From contig NC_067206.1 of the NCBI RefSeq assembly GCF_026262505.1, positions 39,755,660-39,819,659 on the forward strand: a stretch of DNA of 64,000 nucleotides, given 5' to 3'. Below the pieces are notes generated by a model that saw nothing but the letters and a program-made list of their open reading frames with translations, ran no database searches and was not told the origin of the DNA. This document shows positions 63,937-64,000 of this stretch, piece by piece (within the stretch, counting starts at the first letter, position 1; every line of letters begins with the position of its first letter). Source of the DNA: Trichomonas vaginalis G3. Its lineage: Eukaryota > Parabasalia > Trichomonadida > Trichomonadidae. The position numbers and the translations under genes were made by a program.

Positions 63937-64000
63937 TTAACATCTTTTGAAGACCGCAACAATGTGGACTAATTCTTTCATTCCATCAGGAACTTTCATA
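63937..64000 (-). CDS. C-terminal end of a further leftward gene (partial)
   Basis: Open from the window edge to a TAA at 63937-63939; the visible residues read MKVPDGMKELVHIVAVFKRC. The gene continues past 64000. It could be a separate Maverick gene or a frameshifted upstream part of the 63177-63932 protein. Confidence 0.35.
   Translation of the reverse strand, partial: MKVPDGMKELVHIVAVFKRC

Larger units (their letters stand above)
49250..64000. mobile_element. Maverick/Polinton-like element, left part (runs off the window)
   Basis: A coherent set of virus-like genes: family B DNA polymerase, retroviral-type integrase, archaeo-eukaryotic primase, SF3 helicase, KilA-N protein, tail-fibre-like protein and virion-type ORFs. 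Polymerase and integrase genes read rightwards and primase-helicase, KilA-N and fibre genes leftwards. Most are preceded by the same T-rich block. Integrase plus PolB in one element defines Mavericks/Polintons, which are abundant in Trichomonas. Many frameshifts indicate a decayed copy. The left boundary is approximate; no ATPase, protease or double-jelly-roll capsid gene is in view, and they may lie beyond 64000. Confidence 0.85.

Noticed and set aside
1-64000. tRNA or rRNA genes
   Set aside because: I saw no A-box/B-box pair with a cloverleaf and no rRNA-like stretch; a covariance search was not possible here.

Overview
The window is about 70% A+T and looks like nuclear DNA of a trichomonad (Parabasalia; Trichomonas/Tritrichomonas type). 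The reasons are long intron-poor genes, DUF3447-type ankyrin protein remains, a Tvmar-like mariner of 1,304 bp, and a Maverick/Polinton virus-like element. I cannot settle the species from sequence alone.

Layout. 1-8.3 kb holds single-copy host genes: a degenerate GTPase-like protein with an acylation-type N-terminus, eIF2A, an armadillo/importin-alpha-like protein and a RasGAP-like protein. 8.8-37.2 kb is a leftward tandem array of four copies (A, B, C, D) of a very large (~2,100 aa) uncharacterised protein family. Only copy B (16452-22847) is open throughout. Copy A is cut by a mariner transposon and two frameshifts, copy C by one in-frame stop and a ~225-codon deletion, and copy D by one in-frame stop and three frameshifts. 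A broken ankyrin gene lies between C and D. 37.4-45.4 kb is an intact ATM/TEL1 PI3K-like kinase. 46.15-46.91 kb is a 761-bp, non-coding, hairpin-rich segment bounded by perfect 20-bp inverted repeats. 47.1-48.0 kb is a CAMK-like protein kinase.

From about 49.2 kb to the window end lies the left part of a Maverick/Polinton-like element. It encodes a protein-primed-type family B DNA polymerase carrying an HNH-type zinc motif, a retroviral-like integrase, an archaeo-eukaryotic primase, an SF3 (DUF5906-type) helicase, a KilA-N protein, a phage tail-fibre/Gp10-like protein and several virion-type or unknown ORFs. Most of the large genes are frameshifted, so this copy is probably a fossil, although the integrase and several small ORFs are open. 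Three arrays of a ~117-bp repeat containing GGTCACC iterons sit upstream of element genes, and most element genes share a T-rich block followed by a TAAATG-type start.

How parts relate. The Maverick genes form a self-replication and integration set: integrase for insertion, polymerase with primase-helicase for copying, and fibre-like protein for a putative particle. The four-copy family shows patches of near identity (gene conversion), deletion, transposon insertion and point decay, so the locus records turnover of a multigene family around one surviving copy.
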